Shown here piece after piece: positions 9,083-16,970 of a stretch of DNA of 64,000 nt. Origin of the DNA: Shewanella ulleungensis (GTDB lineage: Bacteria > Pseudomonadota > Gammaproteobacteria > Enterobacterales > Shewanellaceae); contig NZ_BMQW01000007.1 of NCBI RefSeq assembly GCF_014648315.1, positions 160,013 to 224,012 of the forward strand, read 5' to 3'. Numbering within the stretch: position 1 is the stretch's first letter; each line of letters opens with the position of its first letter. The notes below the pieces were generated by a model. That model did not search any database and was not told where the DNA came from. It saw only the letters and a list, made by a program, of their open reading frames with translations. Made by a program: the position numbers and the translations under genes.

Positions 9083-9784
9083 ATGAAACGTACATTAGTG
9101 ACTGCAAGTCTTATGGCTGCTGGATTATTTAGCCTACCCACCCTAGCCGCTGATATTGAAGTCAGTGTAACCAATTTAACCCACGGAAATCACTTTACCC
9201 CTCTTTTGATCGCAGCTCACGACGCTGACAGTCATCTGTTTCAAGTGGGCACAGAAGCCTCTGCAGCTTTACAAAAAATGGCTGAAGGTGGAGATATTGC
9301 CGATTTAGATGCCGCGGTTATCGGTAATGCTGGCGTCACATCAGCCAACCCTGCTATGGGATTACTAGCGGCTGGTGCAAGTGTAAATGAAGTGATGCTT
9401 GATACTGGCGATAACACTCATTTATCAATTGTTGCCATGGTATTACCTACCAACGATGCCTTTGTAGGGCTAGATGGCTGGGAAATTCCAACAGAAGCGG
9501 GCACTTATACTATGTACGTTAATGCGTATGATGCTGGCACCGAAGCCAATGATGAAATCATTAATGGTGGTGGCATGTCTGGTGTACCAGGTATTCCTGC
9601 AGCACCTGGCGGCGATGGTGGAGCTAACGGTACAGGCGTAATGGACAACAGTGAAAACAGCAACGTACATACTCATCCTGGCGTATTAGGAGACATGGAC
9701 CCTGCTGGTGGCATGAGTGATCTAGACAGCCGCGTACACCGCTGGTTGAATCCTGTTGCCAAAGTTGTGGTAACAGTAAAATAA
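9083..9784 (+). CDS. Secreted Spondin_N-domain protein
   Basis: A 233-residue exported protein with a Sec signal peptide (MKRTLVTASLMAAGLFSLPTLA, cleavage after LAA or TLA). The body matches the Spondin_N pattern: IEVSVTNLTHGNHFTPLLIAAH, a central MVLPTNDAFVGLDGW and AYDAGTEAND, and HTHPG near the end. The ATG at 9083 is chosen because AGGAG lies 7 bases upstream; an ATG at 9056 has none and lacks a clean signal peptide. Tandem with a paralogous lipoprotein 11 bases downstream. Secreted role unknown; metal or surface binding is only an inference. Confidence 0.82.
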   Translation: MKRTLVTASLMAAGLFSLPTLAADIEVSVTNLTHGNHFTPLLIAAHDADSHLFQVGTEASAALQKMAEGGDIADLDAAVIGNAGVTSANPAMGLLAAGASVNEVMLDTGDNTHLSIVAMVLPTNDAFVGLDGWEIPTEAGTYTMYVNAYDAGTEANDEIINGGGMSGVPGIPAAPGGDGGANGTGVMDNSENSNVHTHPGVLGDMDPAGGMSDLDSRVHRWLNPVAKVVVTVK

Positions 9785-9795
9785 GGAGGTAGCCC

Positions 9796-10515
9796 ATGAA
9801 ACTCACTGACTTTACATTAAAGCCCAGTTTACTGGCCATGTTGGCAGCGGCCACCTTACTAACTGCGTGTGGTGATGATGACAATGACACCGTTGACGAG
9901 ACGCCACCAGCACCAGTGATGCAAACTTTCACGGTTACCGTCACTAACCTGACTGCTAATCAACCCATGTCGCCGGTGATTTTAGCCGCTCATGCTAGTG
10001 ATGCCATGTTGTGGAACGCCGGTGAAATGGCCAGCGAAGCCATAGAGAAAATGGCCGAAGGTGGCGATACTGCAGATATTGCTGCACTCAGCCTGATTAA
10101 TAACAGTATCAACGGCACAGGCTTATTAATGCCTGGTATGTCAGAAACATTGACCTTAACCTTAGATGAAGCAGACGTTGCCAGCATTAGCTTAGCCACC
10201 ATGTTGGTTAACACTAACGATGCCTTTACAGGCATAAACAGCTACACCATTGCTGGCATGGAAGTGGATGGCTCAAGCTCAATGAAGTTTATGGCGTATG
10301 ACGCTGGCACCGAGGCAAACACCGAAGCCAAAGGCACCATGCCTGGTCCTGCTGATGGCGGCGAGGGCTTTAACGCCTCACGTGATGATGTTGACTTTGT
10401 TCATATTCACCCAGGGGTGATTTCAATGTATGACGGCTTAGATGACTCAGTTCTTGATGCATCGCACCGTTTTGATAACCCAGTACTCGCTGTCACCATT
10501 AGGCGCACTGAATAA
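9796..10515 (+). CDS. Spondin_N-domain lipoprotein
   Basis: A 239-residue paralogue of the preceding gene, but lipid-anchored: the signal ends in the lipobox LLTAC (Cys25), followed by an acidic stretch (GDDDNDTVDE). Shared landmarks are FTVTVTNLTANQPMSPVILAAH, MLVNTNDAFTGINSY, AYDAGTEANTEA and HIHPGV. A near-perfect ribosome binding site (AAGGAGG) precedes the ATG. An Asp after Cys25+1 (Gly at +2 here, Asp at +3) leaves inner versus outer membrane sorting open. Co-transcribed with the secreted paralogue; the two-component system follows within 83 bp. Confidence 0.83.
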   Translation: MKLTDFTLKPSLLAMLAAATLLTACGDDDNDTVDETPPAPVMQTFTVTVTNLTANQPMSPVILAAHASDAMLWNAGEMASEAIEKMAEGGDTADIAALSLINNSINGTGLLMPGMSETLTLTLDEADVASISLATMLVNTNDAFTGINSYTIAGMEVDGSSSMKFMAYDAGTEANTEAKGTMPGPADGGEGFNASRDDVDFVHIHPGVISMYDGLDDSVLDASHRFDNPVLAVTIRRTE

Positions 10516-10540
10516 ACTTCAACCACATTGAAATTTATTC

Positions 10541-10591
10541 TCCTCAAAGCAGGTCTAAGTATTAATGCAATTACTAGATTTGCTTTGAGGA
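10541..10591 (+). promoter_or_regulatory. Hairpin that buries the response-regulator ribosome binding site
   Basis: TCCTCAAAGCA (10541-10551) is perfectly complementary to TGCTTTGAGGA (10581-10591), an 11-bp stem with a 29-base loop. The GAGGA at 10587-10591 is the Shine-Dalgarno sequence of the ATG at 10599. Folding would block ribosome entry, so a translational switch or weakened translation is likely. It could also be a protein-binding inverted repeat. Confidence 0.55.
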
Positions 10592-10598
10592 AGTCACA

Positions 10599-11333
10599 AT
10601 GAATGGAACCGCGAAACATAATGGCCATGTTTGTCCGCAACATATCTTGCTAGTCGAAGACGAACAAGACTTGGCTAAATTAATTATCCTAAACCTCAAA
10701 GCACTCAACTACAGCGTCGACCACGCCACCACCTTAAAGCAAGCCATGCAGGTTATTGAGCACAAAAAGCTCGATTTAATTTTATTGGATCGCATGCTCC
10801 CCGACGGTGACGGCATTATGTTGTGCGAACAATTACGCCAAGACGGTAAGGAAGTCCCGCTAATGCTATTAACCGCTAAAGACTCAGAAGCCGATGTGGT
10901 ATTAGGTCTTGAGGCCGGAGCCGATGATTATCTGGTAAAACCCTTTAGTGTGTTAGAACTACGCGCACGCGTAAAAGCCTTATTAAGACGCGGTAAAGCC
11001 CAACAAGAGCAAACTCAACAGATTGAATTTAACAGCGTCACAATTAACTCCAGCACTCGCGAAGTCACCGCATTTAATAAAGCACTGACCCTCACAGCCC
11101 GTGAATTTGATTTACTATTATTTTTAGCAAAACACCCACAACAAGTCTTTAGCCGTATGCAACTACTCGAGGCAGTATGGGGGTATAACTACGATGGTTA
11201 CGAGCACACTGTGAATAGCCATATCAATCGATTACGCAATAAACTATCGCAGTGCTCACCCGAACACGACTTAGTGAAAACAGTATGGGGCGTGGGTTAT
11301 AAATTTTCACCACCAGAGGTGCAAACCCACTAA
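10599..11333 (+). CDS. OmpR-family response regulator
   Basis: A 244-residue DNA-binding response regulator. The receiver domain (about 15-130) has the acid pocket E20/D21, the phospho-acceptor D64 in LILLDRMLPDGDG, the Thr in LLTAKD and the Lys in DYLVKPF. The winged-helix output domain (about 145-238) shows LTAREFDLLLFLA and HTVNSHINRLRNKL. It overlaps the kinase gene by one base (TAATG). Its ribosome binding site lies in a perfect stem. The neighbouring spondin-domain genes are possible targets; that is inference. Confidence 0.9.
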   Translation: MNGTAKHNGHVCPQHILLVEDEQDLAKLIILNLKALNYSVDHATTLKQAMQVIEHKKLDLILLDRMLPDGDGIMLCEQLRQDGKEVPLMLLTAKDSEADVVLGLEAGADDYLVKPFSVLELRARVKALLRRGKAQQEQTQQIEFNSVTINSSTREVTAFNKALTLTAREFDLLLFLAKHPQQVFSRMQLLEAVWGYNYDGYEHTVNSHINRLRNKLSQCSPEHDLVKTVWGVGYKFSPPEVQTH

Positions 11334-12790
11334 TGAATCGCTTATTTAACCGATTATTTCTAGCCGCTACACTGATCGTATTATTGTTATTTGTCGCCTT
11401 ATGGCAGTGGTTGCAACTTAACCATGAGTTTAGCCGTAATCAAATACAACAATCACTTCACCGTGAATTGGCCGAACACATGGCCCACATTAACCCGCTA
11501 TTATCTCAAGGCATCACCTCTGACGCCGCACTTAAAGAAGCCTTTCATGACTTTATGTTGTTAGGACCAAGTTTTGAAATTTATACCCTAGATCCAGATG
11601 GCAAAGTGATTGCTTATGATGCCAAAGACGAAAAAATTAAAAAACACCGCGTTGATACTAATATTATTCAGCAGTTTTTAGCCGGCGAAAACCTGCCAGT
11701 GCTTGGCACCGATCCGCGCGGTGAAGATAAGCAAAAGATATTCTCTGTCAGTAAACTTGTAACACCAGAAGGCCTGCACAGTGGCTATTTGTACGTCATT
11801 ATTGGAGGTGAAGATTACGACAGCTGGCAAGCGCTTATCAACGCAGAAAACCAACCTAAAATTTGGGGCGCCACCATTGGTTTTTGGATCATTTTTGCCT
11901 TGGTGCTCTTTGTTATTTTATTGCGCTATTTTACTCGTCCGATCCAAAAATTAGCCCAAGACTTAACTGAGCTAAAAGATAACCCAATGTCAGAAAATTT
12001 AATGCTACCGCAGCGTTATCGTGGCAGTTTAGAGATAAGCCAACTGAGTCATCACATCAATCACCTGCTGCAAGAGATCCAGTTACAACAACAGCAAGTT
12101 AAGCGCCAGCAACAAGCTAAGCATGACTTTTTATTGCATTTGTCCCATGACCTAAAAACCCCACTTACCGCGCTATTAGGCTATATCGATACTTGGCTTA
12201 TTTTACCTGAAGATGAGCGCGACCAAGCGCTGATCCAGTATGCAGCAAACTCAGGCCAAACCTTACAGCAATTGCTCGCCCAGTTATTAGAACTCGCCGC
12301 ATTAGAAAACGGCCAAATCGACGCACAATTGCAACAGGTTAACTTAACTGAATTACTCAGCGACATTGAGCAAACCTTTACCCCACGAGCTAAAAAACTG
12401 GGGGTACAGCTTGATTTTGACATCAATCATGCAGGACAAATCTATACCGACCCCACTTTAATGCGCCGCATACTCAACAATTTAGTCGACAACGCCCTGC
12501 GCTACACACCAACAGGTGGCAAAATTCAAATCGTCAACACGCAACTCAATGGCCAACAATGGTTAACCGTGCGCGACACAGGCGCTGGCATGCACAAACA
12601 TGAAGTTGATGCCCTCAAACAATTGTCGATGACCACATTGTCGTATGAAGCAAATCAAAGCCTGCCACAACTCGGCGTCGGACTCGCCATTGTCAGGCAA
12701 TTATTAGGCTTATTAAAATGCAGAATTGAAATAGACAGCCAACCCGGCGTTGGCAGTGAATTTAAGATAGAGCTGGTGACAAAAAGCTAA
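11333..12790 (+). CDS. Sensor histidine kinase, partner of the upstream regulator
   Basis: A 485-residue membrane kinase. TM1 is at about residues 7-28 and TM2 at about 178-199, with a periplasmic sensor of roughly 150 residues between them. A HAMP-like linker follows (YFTRPIQKLAQDL). The HisKA domain carries the phospho-acceptor H272 in LSHDLKTPLTAL. The HATPase has an N box (NNLVDNALRYTP), a G1 box (DTGAGM) and a G2 box (GVGLAIV). A Gln-rich helix (EIQLQQQQVKRQQQ) precedes HisKA. Signal unknown. Confidence 0.9.
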   Translation: MNRLFNRLFLAATLIVLLLFVALWQWLQLNHEFSRNQIQQSLHRELAEHMAHINPLLSQGITSDAALKEAFHDFMLLGPSFEIYTLDPDGKVIAYDAKDEKIKKHRVDTNIIQQFLAGENLPVLGTDPRGEDKQKIFSVSKLVTPEGLHSGYLYVIIGGEDYDSWQALINAENQPKIWGATIGFWIIFALVLFVILLRYFTRPIQKLAQDLTELKDNPMSENLMLPQRYRGSLEISQLSHHINHLLQEIQLQQQQVKRQQQAKHDFLLHLSHDLKTPLTALLGYIDTWLILPEDERDQALIQYAANSGQTLQQLLAQLLELAALENGQIDAQLQQVNLTELLSDIEQTFTPRAKKLGVQLDFDINHAGQIYTDPTLMRRILNNLVDNALRYTPTGGKIQIVNTQLNGQQWLTVRDTGAGMHKHEVDALKQLSMTTLSYEANQSLPQLGVGLAIVRQLLGLLKCRIEIDSQPGVGSEFKIELVTKS

Positions 12791-12856
12791 CAATTAGCTC
12801 TTAAGACGTTCACGGGGACAACTTAAAAAAACGTGAGTTCGAGGTGATGATAACGA

Positions 12857-13294
12857 TTACTCACATGAGAGTTGTACTTGTTTTGCACAAGCTTGCTGAG
12901 TCTTTTCTAGCGATTCCAGCCCTAAACAAAAATCGAGACGAACAGTATGACTTTCTTTCACGGTTGGCGTTTGATCAGTTTGCCATTGCCACTGGCTCAC
13001 AATACTTTTTGCGTGTTGGCTAATCTTGGTATTGGGTATTGAAATGTCTGTTTGAATATTCTCAGCTTTACCAGATTCAGCAACATCAAATGACAATATT
13101 GTACAGCCAACCATTCGCGCCTTAGCAAGTTCAATAGGATACATTGGCGCTTTATGGTTAACGCGAGTCCACATTGCACCACTTTCTGGGGTAATGTTTG
13201 TTACGAGGATTTCACCGTAAATATTCATTCTTTTAGCTTCGCTAGGACACGAAACCACCGCACTCAATAGTACTGCCAAGACTAACAATCTCAT
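12857..13294 (-). CDS. Exported TonB C-terminal-like protein
   Basis: A 145-residue protein. The start at 13294 is chosen because it gives an export signal (MRLLVLAVLLSAVVSC) and a GGGAG upstream; the longer frame from 13474 has neither. VVSC could be a lipobox, making it a lipoprotein. The rest resembles a TonB C-terminal domain: MYPIELAKARMVGCTILSFDV and HAKSIVSQWQW. There is no proline-rich spanner or membrane anchor like that of true TonB, so it may be a periplasmic relative. Single gene, no operon partner. Confidence 0.6.
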   Translation of the reverse strand: MRLLVLAVLLSAVVSCPSEAKRMNIYGEILVTNITPESGAMWTRVNHKAPMYPIELAKARMVGCTILSFDVAESGKAENIQTDISIPNTKISQHAKSIVSQWQWQTDQTPTVKESHTVRLDFCLGLESLEKTQQACAKQVQLSCE

Positions 13295-13487
13295 TTTACA
13301 CTCCCTTGTATTATTCATTTCATCAAAGCCGATGATGCTGTAACCACCTTGTTTATTTAAGCAACATAATACTATAAATAATTGTTGCTTAAATGTAAAA
13401 TCCATTGTTATTGGTAAGTGGATATAACAGGAGGCAATATATCCGACGGATAAAGTATGAATGCTAGCCTCCACCGCTTGGGTTGAT

Positions 13488-14090
13488 TTAAGCCGCTTTA
13501 CATCCCACTATTTGCACTACAGCACTGTCTCCTTGATGATATTTCCCTTCAGAGATATGCCTTTCGACTTCAATACCAATTATAAACTCTAGCCCTTTAA
13601 GCTCAGTTTCTAACTCTTCAAGAGACATAAATAGTTCTTTATTAGACGCCGGTGGTCCGCCTATACCTGTCATATGAATATGACGCTCAGTATATGCTTC
13701 TAAAATAAATACACCGTTATTGTTTAACGCATTAACAGCTTGCAGATGGAGGGTTTTACGTAATAAAGGCGGGACATGTGCAGATATTGACACTATGCCA
13801 TCCCACATATTGTGACCTAAATCATAGTCACTTAAATCGGCTACAACAGTCGCAATGTCTACACCGCACTCTGCAGCAAGTGCTTGTGCTTTTTTAAGTC
13901 CGACTGGAGATTGATCGACAGCAGTAACCTTGTAACCCTGCTTAGCCAAAAACACCGCATTTCGACCTTCGCCCTCAGCTAAGCACAGCACTTTGCCACC
14001 TTTAGGTATGCGAGAATACTCTGATTTTAAAAAATCATTAGGTTCGACTCCATATACAAAGTCTTGTTCGTTATATCTTTGATCCCACAT
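13488..14090 (-). CDS. Class I SAM-dependent methyltransferase, TehB-like
   Basis: A 200-residue soluble methyltransferase. The start MWDQRYNEQDFVYG at 14090 is favoured because AGGA lies 6 bases upstream; two earlier in-frame Met codons sit on or before that site. The SAM-binding motif is KVLCLAEGEGRNAVFLA, followed by an acidic residue in VTAVDQSP. This resembles TehB/thiopurine-type methyltransferases, but the substrate is not certain. A perfect 14-bp palindrome sits about 73 bp upstream of the start. Confidence 0.75.
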   Translation of the reverse strand: MWDQRYNEQDFVYGVEPNDFLKSEYSRIPKGGKVLCLAEGEGRNAVFLAKQGYKVTAVDQSPVGLKKAQALAAECGVDIATVVADLSDYDLGHNMWDGIVSISAHVPPLLRKTLHLQAVNALNNNGVFILEAYTERHIHMTGIGGPPASNKELFMSLEELETELKGLEFIIGIEVERHISEGKYHQGDSAVVQIVGCKAA

Positions 14091-14162
14091 CGACATTCCT
14101 ACATTTAAACTAATTAACACCTAGCCTCAACCGTTGCTAAATACAACGCGCAAAGTTCCCTT

Positions 14163-14176
14163 GTGTACATGTACAC
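14163..14176. promoter_or_regulatory. Perfect 14-bp palindrome, possible operator
   Basis: GTGTACATGTACAC is an exact dyad in the upstream region of the methyltransferase gene. No regulator is encoded next to it. The core TACATGTA also occurs at the centre of the palindrome at 49195-49234. Confidence 0.4.
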
Positions 14177-14257
14177 GCTACACATCAATGGTTAAATATG
14201 ATGAGAACAAGTCATCCTCTGACGACATACCCCACAATAATACTTAAAGTGTTAAGT

Positions 14258-14446
14258 TTACTTCTTGGTTTCGCAACTTGATATGCCAAAAGGCACATAA
14301 GCAGGACACCAGCCAATTGCTGCTGTAAATAGTGGAACAATGCCAACTACTCCCCACCAAGACTGATTATAAAAACCAACAGCAATAATACATGTTCCAA
14401 GTATTATCCTTATCATGCGATCTGTTTTGCCTACGTTACATTTCAT
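14258..14446 (-). CDS. DUF2892 small inner-membrane protein (YgaP-tail-like)
   Basis: A 62-residue protein with the DUF2892 pattern: MKCNVGKTDRMIRIILG, then two hydrophobic segments, and GWCPAYVPFGIS near the end. The start at 14446 has GGAGG 5 bases upstream; a GTG/ATG frame four codons earlier overlaps that site. Members of the family are short two-helix membrane proteins often found fused to or beside rhodanese domains. Here it stands alone. Confidence 0.8.
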   Translation of the reverse strand: MKCNVGKTDRMIRIILGTCIIAVGFYNQSWWGVVGIVPLFTAAIGWCPAYVPFGISSCETKK

Positions 14447-14458
14447 ATAAACCTCCAC

Positions 14459-14904
14459 TTACACCGTTTGTGATTGTGATTGTGATTTAATATTGACTAA
14501 ATCATTCACTAAACGAATATTAGAATCGTTAACCACTAACCTCAATAATGACTCATTTATTGCTAATTAAACGCTAAAGCCATTTTGCGCTTTACCGCAC
14601 AGAATGATTGGCTAACACCATTAAAACCTGTGTTTCTTATTCATCTATACCATTAACAATATGCCTTTATGACTCAAAAAAATAGCACAAAATTAACTTT
14701 TACAAATCACATTTTAATTACAGATGCTGAGTCAATATTAGCCAATGGATAAAGGAAAAGGTTCAAACATAAAACAAATAGACAGAGGTGAATAATGCGG
14801 ATTACTACTCGCTAGAGCGCACAAAGAATCCAAGACAAAAAATGGCCATTACAAAACAAAAAAGCGAATCCGAAGATTCGCTTTTTGTTAGGCAATACCA
14901 ATAA
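14459..14904. other. Intergenic region between DUF2892 gene and hemE
   Basis: No supportable gene. It holds a triple GTGATT tandem repeat close to the DUF2892 start (about 14468-14487) and the hemE terminator at 14859-14886. The rest is AT-rich without a pattern I can name. Confidence 0.55.
14859..14886 (-). terminator. Rho-independent terminator after hemE
   Basis: A perfect 12-bp stem, AAAAAGCGAATC with GATTCGCTTTTT, around a CGAA loop. It is A/T-flanked on both sides, so it can work in either direction; hemE ends 19 bases away. Confidence 0.85.
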
Positions 14905-15969
14905 TTACTTGTGGTATTTACCAGATAACTCATGCACAGAATTGATAAATGCACCGGCATGTTCAGGATCAACATGTTGATGAATACCATGGCCTAGATT
15001 AAATACATGGCCAGTACCTTCACCATAACTCGCTAGAATTTGATCAACTTCTTGATGAATACGCTCAGGAGATGCATACAACATTGATGGATCCATGTTG
15101 CCTTGTAGCGCCACTTTATGACCTACGCGACGACGTGCATCACCAATATCAACAGTCCAGTCTAAACCTAATGCATCACAACCAGTTTCAGCCATAGACT
15201 CTAACCATAATCCACCGCCTTTAGTGAACAAGGTTACTGGCACTTTACGGCCGTCGGCAAAACGGGTTAAACCATCAACAATTTTTTGCATATAACGTAA
15301 TGAGAACTCTCGGTAAGCGTGATGTGATAACGCACCACCCCACGAGTCGAATATCATTAACGATTGTGCGCCGTTAGCGACTTGAGCATTAAGGTATAAC
15401 ACTACAGAGTCAGCTAACTTGTCTAATAACATGTGCAATGCGGCAGGTTCTGCATATGCCATACGCTTGATTTTTTCGAACGTTTTGCTAGAACCGCCTT
15501 CAACCATATAAGTGGCCAGTGTCCAAGGTGAACCTGAAAAGCCAATTAATGGTACTGCGCCGTTAAGTTCACGACGAATGGTGCTCACTGCACGCATTAC
15601 GTAACCTAACTCGTCTTCGGGATCTGGGATGCAAAGTTTTTTGATGGCATCAATCGTATCTGTTGGACGTTCAAAACGTGGACCTTCGCCAGCTTCAAAG
15701 TACAAACCAAGACCCATTGCATCGGGTACAGTCAAAATATCTGAGAATAAAATCGCAGCATCTAAATCATAACGACGTAACGGTTGTAATGTCACTTCGC
15801 AAGCCAACTCAGCATTGCGGCATAAAGACATAAAGTCGCCAGCCTGAGCTCGAGTTGCTTTGTATTCTGGTAAATAACGACCTGCTTGACGCATCATCCA
15901 TACTGGAGTGACATCAACTGGCTGCTTTAGCAACGCACGTAAATAACGATCATTTTTTAATTCTGCCAT
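14905..15969 (-). CDS. hemE: Uroporphyrinogen decarboxylase
   Basis: HemE removes four carboxyl groups from uroporphyrinogen III to give coproporphyrinogen III in heme synthesis. It is 354 residues, the family norm. The N-terminal signature [15 protein letters not shown] and a later [17 protein letters not shown] are diagnostic, and FNLGHGI lies near the C-terminus. It is divergent from rsd, as in E. coli where rsd and hemE are near neighbours. The other heme genes lie at 29 kb and 58-62 kb. Confidence 0.97.
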   Translation of the reverse strand: MAELKNDRYLRALLKQPVDVTPVWMMRQAGRYLPEYKATRAQAGDFMSLCRNAELACEVTLQPLRRYDLDAAILFSDILTVPDAMGLGLYFEAGEGPRFERPTDTIDAIKKLCIPDPEDELGYVMRAVSTIRRELNGAVPLIGFSGSPWTLATYMVEGGSSKTFEKIKRMAYAEPAALHMLLDKLADSVVLYLNAQVANGAQSLMIFDSWGGALSHHAYREFSLRYMQKIVDGLTRFADGRKVPVTLFTKGGGLWLESMAETGCDALGLDWTVDIGDARRRVGHKVALQGNMDPSMLYASPERIHQEVDQILASYGEGTGHVFNLGHGIHQHVDPEHAGAFINSVHELSGKYHK

Positions 15970-16161
15970 GTGGGCTTTCTTCCTAGACTGTTATGATTTC
16001 TGCTGGGCGCTAGTTTAGCACTTACGCGATTAATGTAACCACTCAAGCGAGATTTATGTGAGCTATTCCTAAATCTAGTGGCTAATTTTTTAACATATCC
16101 ACTTTGTTGCTCACAAAACGCACAATACTGACGTGTAAATCGCAAAATATAGGATTAAACG

Positions 16162-16190
16162 TTGCACCAAAGTTAGTCGTTTGGTATAAA
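16162..16190 (+). promoter_or_regulatory. Sigma-70 promoter of the hemE-rsd small RNA
   Basis: TTGCAC (16162-16167), a 17-bp spacer, then TATAAA (16185-16190). Start of transcription is expected near 16197. Confidence 0.65.
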
Positions 16191-16196
16191 AAGTGT

Positions 16197-16284
16197 GCGC
16201 TAGCAAGAACAATCAAGAAGCCCGATCAATCGAGCCTTTGAAAACTTAGTTACCCCGTGATGGCTTGCCATCACGGGGTTTTTT
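16197..16284 (+). ncRNA. Candidate small RNA
   Basis: An 88-base unit bounded by a good sigma-70 promoter and a strong terminator, with no open reading frame or start codon context. The 5' part (about 55 bases) is unpaired-looking and contains GCCCGATCAATCGAGCC. The 3' end is a 12-bp terminator hairpin followed by six T, a layout typical of Hfq-dependent small RNAs. I do not recognise it as Spot 42, RyhB or FnrS. Alternatively it is a leader fragment of rsd, but the terminator argues against that. Confidence 0.5.
16252..16284 (+). terminator. Strong terminator ending the small RNA
   Basis: ACCCCGTGATGG (16252-16263), CTTG loop, CCATCACGGGGT (16268-16279), then six T. Confidence 0.88.
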
Positions 16285-16421
16285 ATTGTTTATAATCCCT
16301 ACCCTCTGTATTCAACGCCTCTAGCTGGTTGGTCCTGAAAATATAAATAAAACAGTTGATCATAATACACTTTGTCCAATACATTAGGTGTTATAGAAAG
16401 GTTGCTGATTAGAGAAAATAC

Positions 16422-16889
16422 ATGTTAACAAAATTAGAAAAAGCAGAACAACGCTGGGGCGGCGCGAACAAATTAATCGATCAGTGGCTTAATCACCGCA
16501 GAAAATTATTGATCCAGTATTTTATTGTCGCAGGTCTTGCACCATATTCTCGGACAGAAAAGTCGCTACCAAGCCTTGAACAAGTTAAAGACTTTTGCGA
16601 TCAGTTAGTCGACTATGTGTCTGAAGGCCACTTTGAGGTTTACAATAACGTAGTAAAAGCTTGTGAGAAATTTGGCGAATCGAGCATAGATACAGCCAAA
16701 GGTTTATTGCCACAAATTAGTGAAAGTACCGATACTGCGTTGGACTTTAACGATAAATATACCGAAGCCGCTGACGAAAACATTTTATATCAATTAGATA
16801 CAGACCTATCGAAATTGGCACAAGCCATGGAATCTCGTTTCGAGCTAGAAGATCAGCTATTAGAAGTGCTACACAACCGCCACTCGTAA
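16422..16889 (+). CDS. rsd: Rsd/AlgQ anti-sigma-70 protein
   Basis: A 155-residue regulator of sigma-70 that would sequester RpoD in stationary phase. It has the Rsd_AlgQ start MLTKLEKAEQRWGGANKLIDQWL and an all-helical, acidic body, with length matching E. coli Rsd (158). It lies divergent from hemE, an arrangement shared with enterics. A small-RNA unit ends 137 bp upstream, so rsd needs its own promoter downstream of that. A bidirectional terminator follows. Confidence 0.92.
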   Translation: MLTKLEKAEQRWGGANKLIDQWLNHRRKLLIQYFIVAGLAPYSRTEKSLPSLEQVKDFCDQLVDYVSEGHFEVYNNVVKACEKFGESSIDTAKGLLPQISESTDTALDFNDKYTEAADENILYQLDTDLSKLAQAMESRFELEDQLLEVLHNRHS

Positions 16890-16923
16890 ACATTGTGGAA
16901 CGATTAGCAGTACTCTGCTACCC

Positions 16924-16949
16924 AAAAAGTGCGAGCATTCGTACTTTTT
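16924..16949. terminator. Bidirectional terminator between rsd and glycosyltransferase gene
   Basis: AAAAAGTGCGA (16924-16934), GCAT loop, TCGTACTTTTT (16939-16949), one wobble pair. It serves two convergent genes. Confidence 0.78.
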
Positions 16950-16970
16950 ATGCCTATGGTTCTGCTGGCA

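Larger units (their letters stand above)
15970..16421. other. hemE-rsd divergent region with a probable small RNA
   Basis: No coding frame I trust. The middle holds a complete transcription unit of promoter, about 88 transcribed bases and terminator (16162-16284), described separately. The remainder should contain the hemE and rsd promoters, which I could not place. Confidence 0.6.

Noticed and set aside
13295..13474. N-terminal extension of the TonB_C-like protein
   Set aside because: The added part has no export signal, while an internal ATG has both signal peptide and ribosome site.
14459..14904. Hidden gene in the long gap before hemE
   Set aside because: Short frames only, none with a ribosome site; one overlaps hemE and its terminator.
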